Under the pieces are notes generated by a model. The model was not told the origin of the DNA. It was given only the letters and a program-made list of their open reading frames with translations, and did no database searches. From Gammaproteobacteria bacterium (GTDB lineage: Bacteria > Pseudomonadota > Gammaproteobacteria > Eutrophobiales > Eutrophobiaceae): a stretch of 58,161 bases of DNA. Made by a program: the position numbers and the translations under genes. How positions within the stretch are numbered: position 1 is the stretch's first letter; the number at the start of each line of letters is the position of its first letter. Below are positions 53,894 through 58,161 of this stretch, piece by piece. The DNA lies in the NCBI GenBank assembly GCA_024278135.1, contig JAJRTU010000113.1:1-58161 (forward strand), written 5' to 3'.

Positions 53894-56641
53894 TCAGCGG
53901 ATAAAACCCAGATCCCGTGCACGCTGTACAACCAGGGCACGACGACGTATTCCCACTTTGTCGTAGATTTGTTGTAAGTGCCATTTCACTGAACCTTCCG
54001 TCAAACTCAGCGAGTCCGCGATTTCCCGGTTCAGCAGTCCGTGCGCCACCAACTGCAGAATTTCCCTTTCCCGCTCACTGATGGGCTCAGCGGGTAAATC
54101 TGACAGCGCTGTGTCTACACACGAAGATGAAATTGGAATTTTACCGCCGCATTCAACTGCAATGATTTCAAGCAGCCTGGTGGCGAGCGTCAATGCCGGA
54201 TCGTCCATTGTGTGTTGTCCCTGCACAAATCGGCTGAGCAGGATTAGGCTGTTTTCCATTTCGTCAACAATAGTCCGGATGAACCCACCCGGTATCGCGG
54301 CCATCAGCGCATGGCGTAAAGCCCGCATAGACGCACGTGACTCACCCGACTCATGCAATATATGCGCAAGCAGTACATTAAACTGTATTTCCGTTCTGAC
54401 GGCATTTCTCTTCCTGGCAAAACGGATCCATTTACTACACACGAGTGAGGCCGCATCCAGCAGACCTTCTGCCCTTGCAAGTCGACACCAGATAAGTGCC
54501 CTTGTGGCATTGCAACGAGTCGCACGATACCCCGGATAAAGACTATCGGCCTGAGTATGTCTGAACAGATCTTGAAACATGCGCCTGGCGATTTTGGAAT
54601 CGCCTGTTATGAAGGCCTGACGGGCCAGTTCCGCATCGATATTTATACCAAATCGCTCGAAACCTCGCTTGATACCCAGCTCCTCTGCTTTTTTCAGAAC
54701 ACGTTTGGATTCCTTGTCGTCACCGGCGGCGATCAGAAGACGTGCCCGACAGATATACCCCGCAATCAGCTGATCTACAAAGCCGATCCGGTCTGCCAGC
54801 GGCAGGTATTGCTCCAGTAAACGTTCCGCCTCATCAAGTTGATGACGTTCGTAGAATACTTCCCCCAGCAGTATTCCGGGCATGGCCGCCAGTGGAGACA
54901 GTTCGCCGCTGATTTCAGACGCTATTGAACGCGCCAGCACAAGCGACTCCTCAGCCCTGTCGAGCTTACCCCGTTCAAGCTCGGTCGGCCCGAGAATCGA
55001 ATAGTGCCATATCAGGACGAAACGACTGTTCGCCTCCTCATAGAGCCGCAAAGACAGCGCATCAAATCTGTTCACATTGCTGAAGTCGAACATCTCCCGT
55101 TGGGCATAGATGCGGCAGGTGTACAGGTTGCCTCTGAGATAAGGATCCGCTCCGGGAAAATCGTCCAGCATTTCCGCGCTTAAACGTTCTACCGGCGGCA
55201 TATCATCGCTGAACAATGCGTACATCATCTCTCGATGCTTCAGCATGGAACGGAGAAAGACAAGTTCAGATCCTGAATCGTTCCTTGCCGCCTTTTCCTT
55301 CAATATCACACCCACATCGTCAAGCATCCGGCGGGCAAGCGCAAATTTCCATTCAAGAATGATCGACCATGCCTGGTCAAGAAGAATCCTGGGATAGTGG
55401 CGCAGATACGCTTCGGGAATCTGTTTATACCACTCTGACAGAGTACTCAGACGGCCGCTGTAGAAGAGATCATCACAGGCCTCATTAAGGAGTCCGGCAG
55501 CTCTTTCCATATCCTTTCCCGCCATTGCATGCTGGATGGCTTCGTCGACGCATCCCTGCCTGGCAAACCATTCGCTGGCACGTATGTGGAGCTGCCCGAC
55601 ATGATCCGAATTTTCAGCATGGTAATGTTTTCTCAGAAATTCTGAAAATAAATGGTGATAGCGATACCATTCTCTTTCACTATCAAGCGAGAAAAGAAAT
55701 AAACCTCTCGATTCGAGAATATCCAGCATACGACGACCATTATCGGCAGCCCTTATTTCGTCGCACAGCGAGGGGCACAGACGTTCCAGAATGGATGTTT
55801 GCAGCAAGAATTCGCGCGTTTCCTTATCCTGGCGCTGCAACACATCTTCAGCCAAAAAGTCTGCCACCTCCCTGTGGTTGCCGGAAAATGCCTCGATAAA
55901 CTCTTCCACATCATCGCGGTTTGAAAGAGAAATCGAGGCCAGTTGCAGACCTGCAGCCCAACCTTCAGTATGTTTTTCCAGGGCATGGAGCTGAGCCGCA
56001 GACAGCCCTGTGTGACCGGCCAAAGACAGGAAAGACCCGGTTTCCAGACCACGAAAACGGAGTTCATCACTCGTTATTTCCACCACCCTGCCAAGGGCAC
56101 GCAGCCTGCCCAGAGGCAGTTGCGGTGTCTCACGACTGACAACAAGTAAACGCAGATTGGCCGGGGCCTTGTCAATAATCAAACCCATTGCATCAATAAT
56201 ATCGGTGTTGTTAAGCAGATGAAAATCATCCAGGACAATATTGACCCGCCTGTCCAACATGGCAATTTCATTGAGAAATGCACCGCTCAACGAAGCGGAA
56301 ACCAGTCGAACACCTGCTTTCAACTGGCCAAGAACAGTGGCGCCGAAATCCTTCACCTGCATGCGCAGGCTCGCAACGAGATAAGTGAAGAATCGACCGG
56401 GATCGTTGTCTGCCGCATCAAGACTGTACCAGGCACCGAGATCAGTACCGGGTGCAAGGGCGGCTAACCACTGGCCTGCCAGCGTGGTCTTGCCGTAACC
56501 GGCGGGGGCCCTGACTAAAATGACGCTGCGATCGAGCGAGCTGGAGAGCCGGAGCAGAAGACGATCTCGAGCGACAAGACCGGAGTCTCTGACAGGCGGA
56601 ATGAGTTTGGTGCGGATAACTACCGGATCACCGTTGACCAT
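53894..56641 (-). CDS. MalT/LAL-type LuxR family transcriptional regulator
   Basis: 915 residues. An N-terminal NTPase has Walker A APAGYGKTT (residues 45-53) and Walker B NIVLDDFHLL near 135. A winged-helix and long TPR-like helical region follows. A C-terminal LuxR helix-turn-helix ends the protein (ISEREREILQLVAHGLLNREIADSLSLTEGSVKWHLQQIYDKVG, near 850-895). LAL regulators bind an inducer in the TPR part and ATP in the NTPase, oligomerise and activate catabolic genes, as MalT does with maltotriose. It is convergent with the RidA gene and divergent from the aminotransferase gene. The 17-bp motif shared with the Apc1-like promoter lies about 130 bases upstream of its start. It is the probable activator of the whole cluster. 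Confidence 0.92.
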   Translation of the reverse strand: MVNGDPVVIRTKLIPPVRDSGLVARDRLLLRLSSSLDRSVILVRAPAGYGKTTLAGQWLAALAPGTDLGAWYSLDAADNDPGRFFTYLVASLRMQVKDFGATVLGQLKAGVRLVSASLSGAFLNEIAMLDRRVNIVLDDFHLLNNTDIIDAMGLIIDKAPANLRLLVVSRETPQLPLGRLRALGRVVEITSDELRFRGLETGSFLSLAGHTGLSAAQLHALEKHTEGWAAGLQLASISLSNRDDVEEFIEAFSGNHREVADFLAEDVLQRQDKETREFLLQTSILERLCPSLCDEIRAADNGRRMLDILESRGLFLFSLDSEREWYRYHHLFSEFLRKHYHAENSDHVGQLHIRASEWFARQGCVDEAIQHAMAGKDMERAAGLLNEACDDLFYSGRLSTLSEWYKQIPEAYLRHYPRILLDQAWSIILEWKFALARRMLDDVGVILKEKAARNDSGSELVFLRSMLKHREMMYALFSDDMPPVERLSAEMLDDFPGADPYLRGNLYTCRIYAQREMFDFSNVNRFDALSLRLYEEANSRFVLIWHYSILGPTELERGKLDRAEESLVLARSIASEISGELSPLAAMPGILLGEVFYERHQLDEAERLLEQYLPLADRIGFVDQLIAGYICRARLLIAAGDDKESKRVLKKAEELGIKRGFERFGINIDAELARQAFITGDSKIARRMFQDLFRHTQADSLYPGYRATRCNATRALIWCRLARAEGLLDAASLVCSKWIRFARKRNAVRTEIQFNVLLAHILHESGESRASMRALRHALMAAIPGGFIRTIVDEMENSLILLSRFVQGQHTMDDPALTLATRLLEIIAVECGGKIPISSSCVDTALSDLPAEPISEREREILQLVAHGLLNREIADSLSLTEGSVKWHLQQIYDKVGIRRRALVVQRARDLGFIR

Positions 56642-56769
56642 GAATATTTCACTTGCTCTAAAGAATCACTGTTAAGCCGGGCGCCTGTTTTTATCAAGAA
56701 ACACTCTGGTGTCAATCCGAATGGAAGTATACAGTCAAGATTGGCCTGCAGAAGTTACACTGTCATATA

Positions 56770-56786
56770 CCTATCTTTCGATAGTG
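56770..56786. promoter_or_regulatory. 17-bp motif copy B in the regulator/aminotransferase divergent region
   Basis: Identical to 48614-48630 (CCTATCTTTCGATAGTG). It lies about midway between the start of the LuxR-type gene (56641) and the aminotransferase gene (56912), where a single site could act on either promoter. The surrounding 270 bases hold no other gene. Confidence 0.5.
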
Positions 56787-56911
56787 TTTCCGCCCATACC
56801 TTTGTTTAGAATATAAATTCGATGTTACGATAAATCTGTATATACGTCTATTTTCAACGCTGCCGACCAATGAATGACTGTTAACAACGACCAACTATCT
56901 GGATATCTCCC

Positions 56912-58161
56912 ATGACCAGGATTACACTCGAGAACGCTACCCGATCCTTTAAGGAAAAATTTCAAAAATCCGCTGAACTTCGCGAGTCCGGCAGTCAGTA
57001 CATCCCCGGCGGCTACAGTCGAAACAGCCTCACATTCGGCCCGCATGCCATTTATGTGGAGCGGGGAGAAGGGCAGTATATCTATTCTGTCGAGGGTGAA
57101 TGTTTACTGGACTTCCATAACAACTTCAGTTGCAGCATCACCGGTCACAACCACCCGAAGATCCGCGAAGCAATACAGGAGTTGATGCCCAAAGGGTTCT
57201 CGTTCGGCAATCCGATGGCACATGAACACCGTCTGGCACAAATCCTGTGTGAGCGAATTGAGGCGGTCGAAAAAGTTATTTTTTCCTGTTCCGCCAGCGA
57301 GTCCGCATTGAGTGCCATCCGCATCGCACGCGCCAATACCGGTAAAAACAAAATTGCAAAATTCGAAGGCGGCTACCATGGCCTCGGTGATGAGTTCATG
57401 ATGTCTCTACACCCTTTCACCGAACAATTCCCGGGGCCGGCCACCCATCCGATCCCGATACCGAATACGGCGGGGATCCCCCGGCACACACAGCAAAATG
57501 TAATCGTACTGCCGCAAAACGATCTGGAAAGCTGTGAACGGATACTCCGGGCCAATGCTTGCGAGCTGGCCGGAGTCATCATGGAGTTGCAGACCGGTGC
57601 AGGCGGAGTGATTGTTCTGAACAAAGATTTTGTACAGGGTATTCGGGCGCTGACACAAGAGCTCGGAATTCTTATGATTATCGATGAAACCATTACCTTG
57701 CGTGCCGGATATCACGGTATGCAAGGTTTATACGATATCAGACCGGATCTGGTCGTTCTTGGAAAAATTATCGGCGGTGGTCTGCCGATAGGTGCTGTCG
57801 CCGGGTGGGCAAAATACTTCGAAATGGGCGATCAGGGACTCGTTTATCACTCGGGAACCCACCACGGTCATCCACTGGCCACGATCGCCGGCACTGCCTG
57901 TATGGAAATCATGGATGAGAAGACCTATACACGGCTGAATGGATATGCCGCGAAAATAAAGAATGAACTGACGAAATGGGCCGACGACAACAGCTATCCG
58001 TTCAGCATCTATGGCATCGGATCGCATCTGGGCTATGAATTCACCGACAAACCCGGTCGGGTTTATACCTCCTGCCGTGACATGCTCATGTATTCAAACG
58101 AGGAATATATGCAGACATTCGCGTTTGAGATGGCTAACCGGGGGATCTTTCCGATGTATCG
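56912..58161 (+). CDS. Class-III PLP aminotransferase / glutamate-1-semialdehyde aminomutase-like, 3' end beyond the window
   Basis: 416 codons are visible and the frame is still open at the window end. Fold type I class-III features: YIPGGYSRNSLTFGPHAIYVERGEGQY at the start, CSASESALSAIRIARANTGK (cofactor phosphate), FEGGYHGLGDEF, MIIDETITLRAGYHGMQ with the PLP-binding Asp, and VVLGKIIGGGLPIGAVAG with the Schiff-base lysine. The overall pattern follows HemL-like aminotransferases rather than housekeeping HemL, and the context is catabolic. It could aminate a keto or aldehyde intermediate of the neighbouring pathway, or shift an amino group. It is divergent from the LAL regulator gene and has motif copy B 126 bases upstream. 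Confidence 0.9.
   Translation, partial: MTRITLENATRSFKEKFQKSAELRESGSQYIPGGYSRNSLTFGPHAIYVERGEGQYIYSVEGECLLDFHNNFSCSITGHNHPKIREAIQELMPKGFSFGNPMAHEHRLAQILCERIEAVEKVIFSCSASESALSAIRIARANTGKNKIAKFEGGYHGLGDEFMMSLHPFTEQFPGPATHPIPIPNTAGIPRHTQQNVIVLPQNDLESCERILRANACELAGVIMELQTGAGGVIVLNKDFVQGIRALTQELGILMIIDETITLRAGYHGMQGLYDIRPDLVVLGKIIGGGLPIGAVAGWAKYFEMGDQGLVYHSGTHHGHPLATIAGTACMEIMDEKTYTRLNGYAAKIKNELTKWADDNSYPFSIYGIGSHLGYEFTDKPGRVYTSCRDMLMYSNEEYMQTFAFEMANRGIFPMY

Noticed and set aside
56912..58161. Housekeeping HemL for tetrapyrrole synthesis.
   Set aside because: The sequence is HemL-like but lies in a catabolic island with its own LAL regulator and no other heme genes, so a specialised aminotransferase is more likely.

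Overview
The window looks like chromosomal DNA of a Gram-negative bacterium, most likely a gammaproteobacterium and probably marine or environmental. Evidence: lipobox-type lipoprotein signals, a TonB-dependent receptor, the CbpA/CbpM chaperone pair, DeoB/DeoC/DeoD, a CNT nucleoside transporter, ModABC, and many PAS/GGDEF/EAL proteins. Stop-codon use is standard. No rRNA, tRNA, CRISPR array or insertion sequence was recognised.

Layout. (1) 1-4.8 kb, minus strand, visibly A+T-richer: an incomplete NACHT/STAND NTPase translationally coupled (GTGA overlap) to an AAA_14/DUF4143 ATPase. A 40-bp almost perfect palindrome sits just upstream of the pair. This may be a defence-type module. (2) 4.9-10.7 kb, minus: two tandem DUF3604 lipoproteins, a HupE/UreJ-like membrane protein and a PpiC-type isomerase, tightly packed. 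(3) 10.8-13.4 kb, minus: an exported adenosine deaminase interrupted by one in-frame TAG, and an exported nucleoside hydrolase. (4) 13.7-27.2 kb, minus: five signalling genes. They are two REC-PAS-GGDEF-EAL proteins, a double receiver, a seven-PAS histidine kinase with three copies of one PAS subtype, and a hybrid kinase ending in HPt. (5) 27.7-34.9 kb: cbpA-cbpM, then a nucleoside catabolism group (deoB, deoD, a small DMT-type protein, a CNT transporter, an alpha/beta hydrolase) and deoC on the other strand. (6) 34.9-40.9 kb: cytochrome P450, a LOG-family phosphoribohydrolase, a small lipoprotein, an NmrA-like oxidoreductase and modABC.

(7) 41.0-58.2 kb is the most distinctive part. Five minus-strand genes match acetophenone carboxylase (Apc1-5) in order, family and size, but the Apc1-like gene has an in-frame TAA. 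Divergent from them are a TonB-dependent receptor, a cytochrome c/PQQ quinoprotein resembling polyvinyl alcohol dehydrogenase, a RidA-fold protein lacking the usual arginine, a MalT/LAL-type LuxR regulator on the minus strand, and a class-III aminotransferase cut by the window end. An identical 17-bp sequence containing the dyad CTATC-N4-GATAG lies at the start of the Apc1-like gene and in the divergent region between the regulator and the aminotransferase, so it may be that regulator's operator.

My working model is outer-membrane uptake of a (secondary) alcohol, periplasmic PQQ oxidation to a ketone, and cytoplasmic ATP-dependent carboxylation. The substrate is unknown, and the broken Apc1 reading frame must be explained before the pathway can be considered functional. 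All family assignments come from reading the sequence; no database search was run.
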